Shown: positions 24,324 to 36,464 of the stretch, in pieces
Numbering within the stretch: the first letter of the stretch is position 1
How the letters are laid out: each line of letters starts with the position of its first letter
Assembly (NCBI GenBank): GCA_943737045.1
Contig: CALSFV010000663.1
Coordinates: forward strand, 1 to 64,000
Length of the DNA: 64,000 bases
Direction: 5' to 3'
DNA from: Parapristionchus giblindavisi
Lineage: Eukaryota; Nematoda; Chromadorea; Rhabditida; Diplogasteridae
Translations under genes and position numbers: made by a program
The notes under the pieces: generated by a model
Told to the model about the DNA's origin: nothing
The model's database searches: none
Seen by the model: only the letters and a program-made list of their open reading frames with translations

Positions 24324-26734
24324 ATGAATTCAACGATATCTAAAGCTAGTCAATTACTTCATTCATTAAGCATAGAACAATTAGGATATGGAGCTATAAC
24401 AAGAGAAATTGAAGCTATTTCACTATTCATGTACGATATTATCTTTATATTCATAAAGCAGAATTAAAAATAGTATAATTGGGAAATTACATGTATTTGT
24501 AAATATTTCTTCATTTATCTTTGAAATGTTTCATGAATATAGCACGCTGTAAACTAAAAATTTTGCACCAGGTGCATGGTAATTTTCTGTCCACTTTTTT
24601 TCACTTTTTCTGCTTCTTGTTCTCGTTTACCGGTCTGTTTATGCCACTTTCATTGCCACAAAGTGGCATAAACAGACCGGTAAACGAGAACAAGAAGCAG
24701 AAAAAGTGAAAAAAAAGTGGACAGAAAATTACCATGCACCTGGTGCAAAATTTTTAGTTTACAGCGTGCTATATCCAAATATCCATTGAAAAAAAGAATT
24801 GAATAAATAACTAATATAATTTGAGTGTTGTATTAGGAGAAGATGAATTGAATGAAGGACCTATTGCTGCTAAACTCATTACATTGATTACTAATAATCG
24901 ATTATGTAACGAGTAGGTTTTTACTTTTTTTCACTTTACATATATTTGATTTCATCTCTTTATTAAAAATATGTGCGTACAGCCCCGCAGAATCTCCCTT
25001 CGTGCATGTGATCCCGGGGATCCCCGGGATCCCCCCGTGCTCCTCGAATTTTTGTGCTGTGAATATTGAATATCAGGTGTGACAATTAATACTATTGTTT
25101 TCCTCTTTACTTGAACTATTTTATCAACGAAAATTTGGAATTTTTGAATGCATGTCAATTAAATTGTGCTAAGAAATAGAAAATGACGAAAAAAGTCACT
25201 TTGAGATTAATAAAGCCGAACGTGCGCGAGTTCTTCAAGATTTTCGCGCGGCATTTGCTAAAAATTAATAAATTCAATATCTGTTCTCGGGCTACGTAAT
25301 TGATAAAATTCCAAACTTTCTTTGATGAAATAGTTCAAGTAAAGAGAAAAAGAATGGTAACAATTGTCACACCTGATATTCAATATTCACAGCACAAAAA
25401 TTCGAGGAGCACGAGGGGATCCCGGGGATCCCCGGGATCACATGCACGAAGGGAGATTCTGCGGGGCTGTATTTATCGAAATTATGAAAAAAAGCAAAAG
25501 AGATATGTCATCATTAAATATGAGATATATTTAATATAATAAATTTAGATATGTACCAATTGATATTGTATATTCCTTTTTAGAGTATGGATCACATCTC
25601 GCCCCTCTACGCGATGGTTGAATGCTTTACTCAAATTAACAAAGATTTTATTGAGAGAAAAAGTGATCTTTGATCTTTGATCTTTCATGAAATATCTTCT
25701 TTGTAGGTCTTATCGGATTTGTTCCATGAACAAAATGGACACAATGTCTTTACAAAGGTATTCAAACTTTAAAAAAATGATTTAACATTTGACTGTTTTC
25801 AGTTAATAGAGAAGTCAAGGAAGGATTTTATATCAAATCAATTTGATCAAGATCTTATACAGATTGTCACTACTGAATTCAGTATCTTTTATTCATTGTT
25901 TTCTAAAATTGAGAAATACAATGAAATTGTGATAGAAAATAAAGTCAAAAATCTTTATCGAGCTGAAATTAAAAGTTTGTGCATAAGCAATGATTTATAC
26001 ATATCCTGCTCAATATTACCCTCTTTCAATATCTATCTACAGTCCCGCATGATCGCCCTCCCTAAAGGCGGGCCGCCGCGACATGATTCATGTCGCCTCA
26101 TGTCACATCCTTCTAAAATACTTTTAAAATATTTCATTAGCTGTGGTCATTGCATCATCAGATAAGATTAAGATAACCGTTGAAACAAATAAAATAGGTT
26201 AACTCTGGACAGAGTTATTGAAGGATCATGTCTGACGGGGTGCTGACCTTGCGAAAACGATATTCTAGCAAATGTGTTTTAGAACGGTTTTTTCTCATAT
26301 TGGAAGTATTGTATTTGGAAGTATTGTAATTATTTCGCAAAATACACGAAAAAATACAAAAGAAAATCCGCAGAAAGCGCCCAAAAACTTGTTCGTGAGA
26401 AAATCGATTTCGCAGGGTCAATGAAAATTGCGGGAAATTCAAATTTGCAGGGATTACGGTAGCAAAATCAGCCATGATCCTTCAATAACTCTGTCCAGAG
26501 TTAACCAATTTTATTCGTTTCATCGGTGATCTTAATCTTATCTGATGATGCAATGATTACAGCTAATGATATGTTTTAAAAGTCTTTTAGAAGGATGCGA
26601 CATGAGGCGACATGAATCATGTCGCGGCGGCCCGCCTTTAGGGAGGGCGATCGTGCGGGACTGTATGTCGAGAGTATTCAGTTATCCATTGTTTTTGCTC
26701 TTTTTAAACCTGTATTATTTCATGATTAGCATGG

Positions 26735-26822
<88 letters not shown>

Positions 26823-29800
26823 CAGATATAATTTTAAAACTAGTTCATAATAAGAAAGAAGCTGAAATCTTTGTTGAATGTCGTCTTCATAAAGCAATTC
26901 TTCCTCTTCTTCAATGTAGAGAAATGAGTGTACTTCAATCAACACTTGAGGTATTTCACTTTTATCATTTTAAAGGTGGACTCCCGCGAATATTTTCGTG
27001 AACAAACTGTGAAGACAGAATGATAGCAAAAGTTATTCTACATACCGTACACTATTTATTTTATGTTAATTCAGCTTATTGATCGCTAGAATCATGTATG
27101 AATCATGCTAGCAAACTCAGGCAAAGGCGCGCTTTTTGAAAATAGGAAAATTCGGCAATAGGATTCGAACCCGCAACCATGCGCTTTCTAGTCAGAAGTC
27201 TTACCACTACGCTAAGTGAACGATGACTAGTCTCCCTAACTTCTTGCATATCACTAGACACTTGCATAAGCGAGATGCAAGAGATTTGCATGATCATTCG
27301 CGGGTCTCCACCTTTAATCACTATTTGTATTAGATTTTTATCATTATAAAGCTTTTCTTTTCAAAAAAATATGAAGATACATGAACAATAATGTTGAAAA
27401 GAATATGAATAATAATGTTGAAATTCGAATGAAATCGATTAACACTTTTCTGGAATTTATGTTACTTTTCTTCTCTTTCTTAAAACTTCTTAGGTATTTG
27501 ATTTTTATTAACGTTTTGAGCATTATTTGAAGATTAGACAGATTTACCTTCAGTTTTCGAAAAATCGATGCATATTTAGTACATACATTATGTTTTTTCA
27601 ACAATGATTTTTGAGTTATAGTTTAGTTGACAGTCTGTACATCTTTCGTTATTTTATGTTTACCTCACAGATGTAACAAATAACAATCATTCATCTTCAC
27701 TTCATATTTCACAACCATAAAATCCTCAGAATCCGATTGGGGAATAAATTGTTTTCGTCTACATATTTATCCATTGAGATTTATGGACTCGTTATGCTTA
27801 TTTCCCATTATGTATTTGATTTATAATCGAATATATCTGTATTATTATCACTTTCTTAATGGATATCTTATTGTGTCGGTTAAATAACACCAATAATTTT
27901 ATTTATTATTTGAAGTTTGCGAGAAAATTAGAAATGGAAATTGATATGATATAAATATTTAATGATTAAGGTCCTTGGACGTCTTTCTGATTGGAGTTCA
28001 TCATGTCGAACTGATCTTTGTTCTTCCACTGCTGTTGATGTTTGTTTACAATTATCACCTCAAAGTGATCTACTCACTCAAAAGTAAGTTAGACATTAAA
28101 GATCAAAGATCAATTCTCATTGTAGATTGTGTATTTCACTTTTACGAATTCTTGCATGTGAAGTGAATGCAAGGGAACAGATAAAGATTTATGATGGTAT
28201 TCCTATACTTGTTAGGTAACTATCAATTATTGTTATTGAAATAAAGTTTATAATTAAAGTCTTCTATCAATTCGTAATAGTCGTCTACAATGGCATGTTG
28301 CATGGACTTTAGCCCAATTGGCTGATGATCCCGAATGTTCTCTTGAGGTTTATTATTTATTTGTTATATTTAAATTATTATGGTTGAAGATTGGACAAAG
28401 AGGAGCAATAGCAGTTATTCTATCAGAGATGTCACTTCTTCAACCACCATCTAGAGCTGTCACTGATTGGATTTCTATGATTACTGGTTACATTTATCAT
28501 TCATATATAGTTATATCCATTCATTCAAGGTCTTTGTGCTCTTCTTGCTCAATTATGTCAAACAGATTCAAATGAAGTACTTATCATCAGAAATAATGGA
28601 TTATATATATTGGGACAGTTATTGTTGCTACCTTTAAAGTTAGTAGAATGATCTTTGATCTTTGATGATCTCAAAATGTTTCAGACATTCTCATCTCACT
28701 GACAATCAACAATTTGTTCCTTTTGTATGTTCAATATTTAGAGTTCTTCGACTTTTATTCTCAATGGAAAGAAATAGACATTTCTTCAAAAAGGTTCAGA
28801 TATTTCAAAGATCAAAGATCAATCTGAAATTTAGGTTTTCGATCCTGATTTCTTTGGCGACTTTATTGATATTGGACACTACGTTCAAGACTTATCTGCA
28901 TACAAATATCTGGCAGAGTCCTTTATAACGAGAATGGTTAACTCATTTTTATTTTATTTATTGATAATTGATCTTTAATTTTTGCTTTGTTCTAGAAAGA
29001 ATCAGATTCTCCAGAGAAGTATTATACTGAATGGGATACATTGAATCAACAGAAAGATCCTCTAGGAGAGGTTTCAATCACTAATTGAATATAGATAATC
29101 TATTGAATTAAGGTGGGTGAATATGAAATGCTCCAACAAATTGGAGCTGGCGCATTTGGTTGTGTGTATACTGTAAGAAAGAAGGCGTCCCCTCTACAAT
29201 TCTATGCTCTCAAAGAGGTTTCACTGCGTACATTTTACTATCTTAACTGAGTATCATTCTCAGATTTACATGATGGAATCGAAAGAAATCGCTCCGGATA
29301 AGAGTTTCGGTGACATTATAAGTGAAGTTCGAATCATCAAACAACAAGTGAGACTTAAATCTGGCTGAGTATCAAGTTTTGGCTGCCTATATTACTGAGT
29401 ATCATGATGTTTTCATTGAGCTTCGTCATCCAAATATAGTGAGATATCGAAGAATATTCGTGGAAAATCAGAGATTGTACATTGTTATGGACCTCATTGA
29501 TGGTTTGTTGTGGCAATAATTCCATTTGATCTTTGATCTTTGATCTTTGATCTTTGATCTTTGACATTTGATCTTTGATTTTTCAGGAGCATCTCTTAAA
29601 GATCACATTCATTCAACTGCAGAGAAGAAAACTAGATTTTCAGAGACGAGAATATGGAATATTATTGTCCAAGTAATACATCAAAGTTTGATCTTTGATC
29701 TTTAATCTTTAATTTTAGCTTGTATTAGCCCTTCGATATCTCCACAAAGACAAACGAATCGTTCATAGAGATCTCAAACCCAATAATATTATGTTATCTG

Positions 29801-31718
29801 AAGGAGATAAAGTAGTTATCAGTGAGTGATAATTATCGGATGATCTTTGATCTTTGATCTTTGATCGTTCAGCCGACTTTGGCCTTGCTAAACAAAGAGG
29901 AGCTGATTATCTCAAATCTGCTGCGGGAACTATTGTCTATTCATGGTATTCAGCATTTCATTATAATATTTTTTATTTGATCTTTGATCTTTGCAGTCCA
30001 GAGATCGTCCAGAATCTTCCTTATGGAGATAAAGCTGATATTTGGTCTCTAGGGTGTTGTATCTATGAGGTCACTGCATCATTCAAATCGATATGTGATC
30101 TTTGATCTTTTCAGTTGTGCAATCTCAAACCAGCTTTCTACTCACAAAATATGTTGAAACTTACCATGCTCATTGTGGAAGGAACATTTGAACCTATTGT
30201 GGACACTTATTCAGAGTTTGTACTTCTTTGATCTTTGATCTTTGATCTTTCATTCCAAGTATTGCTTGCAGTCGTCTGAAGGAAGTAGTGGGAGCTTGTT
30301 TGAAGCCATCAACTGCTGAACGACCTGATATAATCCAAGTATGTAGTTTGATCTTTGATCTTTCTAATATGATCTTTGATCTTAGGTAGGAGAGTTCATG
30401 GTAGAAAGATTGATGATAGCATTAGATGATCAGATAAGATTGAATTCTAAGAAGATACGGTATGTTTCTATCAACCAATATAATATAATAACATTGATTA
30501 TTATAAAGAGAGGAAACTCCTTCATCTATTTCATCATCTTCTTCATTGAATACTATTTCTATTTCATTTTCCAAAGCTTCTGCTAATCATGCATTTACAC
30601 GGTATGTCATTATTAAATATAAAAGATCAAAATCCAAACTACAGATCAGAATCGTTGAATTCGTCGGCAAACTCAGAAATGTTGTCACAAAGTATGAGAG
30701 AAGTACGAGAGGTACAGTAATTGAATAGAAAGATCAAAGATCAAAGATTATTTCAGAGAGATAAAAAAGAACAGAAAAGAGTTCGACTTCCTACAATCAA
30801 TAATTGTATTGAGAAGCTTCGTCCATGTAAAAGACAAGGAGGTACTGTATTTATTGATTCCATCGATTATTGATTTATTAAAGGTTCATCACTCAAATCT
30901 TTTTCTGCTGGATCTCGTACTTCTCTATCAAATAGTCTTCCACGTATTGATGGAACCAATGTTCAAGGACATGATATATTGATTATGGCTAATCAGGTAG
31001 ATCAATAGATTACTGTAATATGAATCATATAAATCGATATTTAAGACATTGAAGAGATTGAGTGTGGATAATGTACAACAACAAGGGAGGAGAGCTTCAT
31101 CTTCATCAGCTGTTGAAAGGAATCAGAGATTACTTGCACTTAGGTAACAGAGATCAAAGATCAATCTGAAAGATCAAAGATCAATGTACCATAATCTTAA
31201 GATCTGCTGCACTTCGACCAATATCTGATCCAGTTCTTCTGATGTTATCATATCTTCATCGTTTAACTCTTGTATGTGATCTACCTCCATCTGATTTTAT
31301 CGATCATAAGAGAAGGTTATCGATTTATTTTATTGATCTTTTATATAAACGGTCGATATTTAGACTTCTCGATCATTTTCGACGTAAGTTATTTTCCAAA
31401 GGAAGTGCTCCTGAGAGTATCAAAACACATCTTAGAAAGGTTACGGTAGATCAGATATTGATTACTAGAAGTGTATATTTCAGTTATCAATTGAATCACA
31501 AGATTTGGTTGAAATGGATCTTGGATATGCTGACTTCAGAGTTGTTCTCACTGATCTCCCATTACAAGCTGATAGTACTGGTATTCAAAGATCAAAGATC
31601 AATCCTGGATTACTGTATAACTGTTTCAGATGAGAAAATAAGTCGAATCAGTTATGAACAGGTTGCATGTGTTCTTCAAATGGTTTATTCGGAATCATTT
31701 GGTTGTGATAAGAAATGA
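24324..31718 (+). CDS. nekl-4: NEK10/NEKL-4-like protein kinase with armadillo-type amino-terminal region
   Basis: Roughly 1,000 residues in more than 30 exons. The first part (24324-29090) is helical and armadillo-like ([40 protein letters not shown]). The kinase domain spans 29113 to about 30390: Gly loop [12 protein letters not shown] lysine in FYALKE, C-helix Glu in IISEVRII, catalytic HRDLKPNN, Mg-binding DFGLAKQ, then SCPEIV and KADIWSLGC. The sequence SFGDIISEV...LRHPNIVRY is characteristic of NEK10 rather than other NEKs, and so is the carboxy-terminal tail with [14 protein letters not shown] and a final ISYEQV. In C. elegans NEKL-4 is the NEK10 orthologue, acting in cilia. The join of the first exon (ending about 24429) to the next (about 24830) is not in phase as I read it, so an exon is missing or the start differs. 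Early introns hold several palindromic elements. Confidence 0.88.
24537..24774. mobile_element. Near-perfect 238-bp palindromic MITE in a kinase-gene intron
   Basis: ATATAGCACGCTGTAAAC at the left is mirrored by GTTTACAGCGTGCTATAT at the right. The arms appear fully complementary down to a small loop around CTTTCATTGCC (about 24648-24658). No coding capacity. The perfect symmetry suggests recent insertion. Confidence 0.95.
24978..25471. mobile_element. 494-bp palindromic TA-flanked element, copy 1
   Basis: Ends are TACAGCCCCGCAGAATCTCC and its mirror GGAGATTCTGCGGGGCTGTA. The subterminal GATCCCCGGGATC block is itself palindromic. It has the same length as the copy at 46869-47362, and by eye I found no differences between the two. 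Located in the intron between the exons ending near 24914 and starting near 25584. Confidence 0.95.
26038..26665. mobile_element. 628-bp palindromic TA-flanked element
   Basis: Left end TACAGTCCCGCATGATCGCC, right end GGCGATCGTGCGGGACTGTA. Arms are imperfectly symmetrical over about 300 bp. The first ten bases resemble those of the 494-bp family (TACAGCCCCG), suggesting the same transposase family mobilises both. It sits in the kinase gene intron 25881 to about 26825. Confidence 0.92.
26737..26821. repeat. (AT)n microsatellite abutting a 3' splice site
   Basis: About 42 uninterrupted AT dinucleotides ending directly at TTCAG, the acceptor of the kinase exon that starts about 26826. There is hardly any separate polypyrimidine tract. 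Confidence 0.97.
26974..27316 (-). mobile_element. TIR element carrying a tRNA-like internal sequence
   Basis: Bounded by AAGGTGGACTCCCGCGAAT on the left and ATTCGCGGGTCTCCACCTT on the right, flanked by TA on each side. Inside, on the minus strand, is a tRNA-like stretch (about 27155-27222) with A-box TAGCGTAGTGGTAAG and B-box GGTTCGAATCC; the D-arm CTTA/TAAG can pair, the anticodon and acceptor stems are weak. So this looks like a SINE-type pol III promoter inside a DNA-transposon-like frame. A diverged relative is at 11040-11330. Located in the kinase-gene intron 26952 to about 27970. Confidence 0.7.
29527..29580 (+). repeat. GATCTTT heptamer array in a kinase-gene intron
   Basis: At least five GATCTTT units immediately before the acceptor TTTTTCAG of the exon at about 29586. 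Shorter arrays of the same heptamer occur in neighbouring introns, for example near 29690-29715, 29842-29866, 30096-30112, 30224-30250 and 30350-30385. Confidence 0.92.
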
Positions 31719-32308
31719 AAATATGTATTATTGTTTGTGTACCATTTATTAGATTGACTGTCCCTAATACAGCATTATTATTTTCGTTGAATTTTTTAAA
31801 GAAAAGAATTTGTTATGTGATTGATAGTTAGTGATAAAATCATTGCCCGATATTTATTAGACATTTCACGTAGTTATATTTTTACATTGTATTAGTTGAA
31901 AATGTGCCAGATTACTTTGCCAATCCACCAATATTTGCGCCATACATATGTACCTCATATTTCTATTTCTCCAGTTTCTTTCAATTATTTGTTGGTCTTC
32001 TCGGTGATAATGTATTTTTATGCATTTAGATTCAAAAATAGAGATAAATTTATTTTATAATTAAATTTCATGAATATTTTTCCTGACATATCACATACAA
32101 TATGACACACCGCACTCGAAAAATTTCATGCGTTGCGTATCTTCTTCGAAACTTTTGGCTGACGTCTCCTAGTCTGCATCTGACGCCGTTGTAGATATTT
32201 GATTCAAATAGGTTATTCCATGTTGTTCACCATAATCTAATTAATATATTCACTCGATTTAATCACCATTACTAGTCATTAAGTACACTAAATATAGATA
32301 TTTTGCAG
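31719..32308. other. Spacer between the kinase and OS-9 genes
   Basis: 590 bp, same transcriptional direction on both sides. No gene seen. The sequence ATATTTTGCAG ends directly at the OS-9 ATG (32309), an acceptor suited to trans-splicing, so OS-9 could have its own promoter here or be a downstream operon gene; the spacing is long for the latter. Confidence 0.5.
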
Positions 32309-35300
32309 ATGACACGAGTTGTCTACCTCTTTTCAATTATATTTTTATCATTACGGGCCGGATGTTCATCAGGAAATCTGAACTTTTATGAACTAGAGAA
32401 TGCCTTCTATGATTTCAATATCGATACAAAACCAGAAGTGATGGATGAGGTTTGTATTACTCTCTTATTCCATTTACATCCGCGTTTTCTTAGTTAATAT
32501 TTCTCTTCAAATCAATATTTGCAATAATCCATAATCTTCTTGTAGGTTCCAGATGATAACGATACAATGATTACTGTTTCAAACAAGTTTGGTCAGCAGT
32601 TCATTTGTCATATGCCTCTGGTGAGTTATTCTTATCCTTATATCTGTCAGATACTGTAAGATCTCACTCTTAGTCTGTTATCTATTCCAGCCACCTGAAC
32701 CAAAGGAGAAGGATCTAAGTTCAGGAACGAGTGTTAATCCTAAAGTAGCAGCCAATCTCGTATCTTCTACTCTTACTAAATGTATTGGACTCGTAAGTCT
32801 TCGTTTTTTTTCTTATATTCTCATCAATTACAGTATCAAATACAATCCTATTTGTTCTCCATATCTATCCTAATGTTTATTTTATATTTCAGAAGAATGG
32901 ATGGTGGACTTATACGTTATGTAGAGGAAAGAGTATAATTCAATCACATGGAAAAGGTTATCATATCTTTCTTAATTCTATCCATATTCATGTTTCTTTT
33001 GTCTTTAACACTTATTACTCTTATGATGTTTACTTTATATTATCCCAGTCGGAATCTATGATCATCTTAAATGAATTATAGAGGATGATGCCGATTATGT
33101 GAAGAATTCTCTTGGTATCTTCACTGGAAAGTATTCAATGCCTACTACAATGACTCAATCTACACTAGAGAAAATGATGTATCTAGAGGAAAAGTTTGTA
33201 TTTTTTTTTGTTTTTAAATACATTGTTGTATTGGAACAAATGGTGAAGTGAGAATATTTAGTCAGCCCTGCCTCTTACTTTAAATTACGGTATTAATTAT
33301 GCTGTTTTTCTAGATATGATATGGGAGAGATTTGTGACGTCACAGGCGCTCCGAGATCTGCTGTTGTACGAGTATGTCTATATCATATTATCGATACATA
33401 TTTTTATTTGACAAATCTGGTTACTGTAATCAGTTATACCGTAATCGATCCGTCTTACAGTATGAATGTTACCCTAACTTCCGTGATACAGATGCTATGA
33501 TTACTTCAGTAGATGAAGAAGCTTCATGTGAATATGCAATCAGTGTCAAAGTTGGTGAGTCTCGAATGGAATGTCTGTCTTACTGTATCTATATCATATG
33601 TTCATAGGTTCTCTATGTGTTCTATCACAATTTGCTCCACCAGTTGAACCATCAACGCAACCAATTCGATGTTCTCCTCTTATATCGAGTAATTCTGCTG
33701 AAAGATTAAAGAAAAATGAAGAAAAGAGAAAACAGAATAAGGTTACTCATATACATTCATTCACTCATTTCATTAACGATACAATACGTCTTACTAATTT
33801 TGTGTAGACTCCTTTGATATAACATAAAAATATGGATTGACGAACTAATTATTGATTTATTGATTCAGATAGATGCTGTTCGGGCATTGGGAGCGATTAG
33901 TATTGAATCAGAACAAGCTAAGGTAACGATTACAGTAATCACAGTTACTTAATCAATCACTCTTAATCAATCTAAACTTGATAGTTCCTTCTTTCATATT
34001 CTGAATTATTGTTCTTTTTTATCTTCTTCTGTTTGGATTGATACAACTATTGATTATAGATTCGTCGATGGAGTATTCAACGTCGTCATCTTCTCCATGA
34101 TGAGGAAAAATACAATCTAAAGATGGCTGTATGTACCGTACTTTTTTTTCGATTTTAGACCACGATATACCGTCTTTGTTGATTATCGATTAATTTCAGC
34201 AATTGGATGATGAGTATATTGATCTGACTCGTGATCATCTCGAACTACAAATAGTTTGTGAGTATACGTTATTCATGGTCCTTATTTTGACTTTCCGCAT
34301 AGACCCAGTCGTGTTTTGTGTAAAATGTTATGTTGTCCCTCCTTGGGTGTACGCCGTATAGATACCAAATGTGTACACCGTAATGGACGATGTGAGTCAA
34401 ATATAGTGGAGAATTAGAAAGGATTAGAGTAATTAAATTAATAATATTAATAGATGTACCAGCTTAGGTTTGCATGCACTTTAAATGAAATTTTCATTAT
34501 GAAAAATTTAATAAAAATATATTGGTTGGCTAATTAAGTGTGAATGATTACAGCTAGAACTGGAGATGAACCTAATGAAGATACGATGGCTGTTATACAA
34601 GAGATTGTTGATAATATGGAATCAATCGATACTGCGAAAGGTACGATCGTTTCATGATATTATCGAAAGAAATGAGATTACAGTAATCTGATCTTCTTCT
34701 TCTTTTCAGTTGTTTATGATTCAATAGCAGATGAAGATCGAGCTAATCTTTGGTATTACTTTAATAATCCAAAATGGAGAGAAGATGGATTCCCTCTATT
34801 ATTAGATGAAGTTGATGTAAGATTATCGATTATTTGATCTACTTACGGGTGAAATTATCGATTATTCTTTATAGTTCATCAATGGATTCTCTCATTTCAT
34901 TCGTGATTGGTCAGCAGAAGTGACAAAGAAACAGTATGATAGACTAACGAAGTAAAGATTACTGTATTATTGATACGGTTTTATCGATTTATTGATTTCA
35001 GTTTTGTTCTTTACTCTCATCTATCACGATTAGAAGCTATCATTGCATATTTTGGAAGAGATGAGGTACGATTGATTGATTGATTATTGATTGATTCTGT
35101 GAGATCACACACTTTCTTATCCTCTTTGTTTCAGTTCAAGGAAGAACTTCAATCACTGATCTTGAATCTTTCTGGAAATAAGGAATTTATGAGAATGAAT
35201 ATTGAAGAATTTGAGAAGGAATATCACAAGGTATACTGTAATTATCTTTATTGATTATAGATTCATACCACTTCTAGATACTACGTGGCCGTGTCGCACA

Positions 35301-36464
35301 ATCAACACAGAGCACTATTCTTAAACTGGTCGCTCTATTTTGGGCACAAGAGAAGGTTTGATTATTGATTGATTGAATGGATTATTGATTGATTGCTTGA
35401 TTTAAGATTCATGATATCGATCCATTGCGTGAAGATTATAGAATTCCTAGTGATATCAAGTAGGAAAATTGTCTTTATATTTCGACTATAAATAATATAA
35501 AAGTTATTATTGATTGATTATAGTTCATTTGCTGAAGTAGTAGATCGATTGATGCATACAATGAAGTTAACTGAATTGGAACGATCGATTGAAAAGAAGA
35601 CGAGAGAAATCAAAGGTACCGTAATATTGATGATATCGATTGATTATTTATATATTATAGATGATAAGAAAGAGTTGATATTATCATTTGAAGAGAATAA
35701 AGCAAAGAATTCAGATGGAGATTATATGAGGTTTAAATCATAATGAAATATTATTATTATTATTGATATATTTATAGTTTCTATGAACTTTCTGAACGTG
35801 ATCGTGATATGAAAGAAAGATCAATGACTATCGATCGATATACTAAGGTATAGGGGATACTTTAATCCATGTATATTCAATATCATTATAGTTTATTGAA
35901 GAATATGGAATGAACGAGATTAAGAAGTTCGCGACTAAACAATTCCCTGTAATGAAAGCTGAACGAATTAGAAGATCAAGAGATACGGTAAGTGTCTTCA
36001 GAGAGAATACTGTATCTGATCTTTGATCTTTTCAGTTACCGTCTGATCCTCTACAGAAATATGAATTAGATGGAGCAGCTATGGCTGTATTCCGTGATAC
36101 TCTCAATGCTAGAGAATTATTGGAGAAGTTGTTACAAACTGGACTAATGGAAGATCAATTTGAAGGTACTGTAGTTATGAATATGACACAATTCAACTAG
36201 ACATGAGTATACGGTAGTCTTGAATATATCTTTATAGATAAGTCCAAGTTGAAAGTGCAAGTGTACGTCAAAGGAGGACAAACTTTATCAGCTGAAGATG
36301 ATAAGGTACGGTAGAAATGAACAGTGTATTGATTGATTTATTGATTATTTTAGTTAATCAATGAATTGATCAAACGGGAGATGAAAGAAGCTCGTGAAAG
36401 AGAAAAGTTGAAACAACGAGAGAAAGCATATGAATATGTATTCAGAGAGGATGATCTAGAATAG
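32309..36464 (+). CDS. OS9: OS-9-like ER lectin (MRH domain)
   Basis: About 720 residues in some 25 exons. The ATG at 32309 opens a signal peptide (VVYLFSIIFLSLRAGCSSG). The MRH (PRKCSH-type) mannose-binding domain covers about 32546-33640: FICHMP, then the tandem-tryptophan motif NGWWTYTLCRG (32893-32930) that OS-9 uses to recognise trimmed N-glycans, YECYPNF, and a closing CEYAISVKVGSLCVL. The long remainder is charged and helical, ending in an Arg/Lys/Glu-rich coiled-coil-like stretch (LINELIKREMKEAREREKLK). In other animals OS-9 delivers misfolded glycoproteins to the Hrd1-Sel1L ubiquitin ligase for ER-associated degradation. The second half has little recognisable motif content. ERLEC1 is less likely because only one MRH domain is present. 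Confidence 0.9.

Noticed and set aside
25300..25539. Open frames inside the 494-bp palindrome, repeated at 47191-47394
   Set aside because: The two arms give mirror-image frames, there is no known domain, and the element is of MITE size; similarity between the copies reflects DNA identity, not protein conservation.
26566..26945. Open frames with alternating Ile-Tyr on both strands
   Set aside because: Produced by the (AT)n run within a kinase-gene intron.
24324..36464. Kinase, OS-9 and EAPP genes as a classical nematode operon
   Set aside because: All are on the same strand, but the spacers are 535-590 bp, well above the roughly 100 bp typical of C. elegans operons, and no SL2-type signal is evident.
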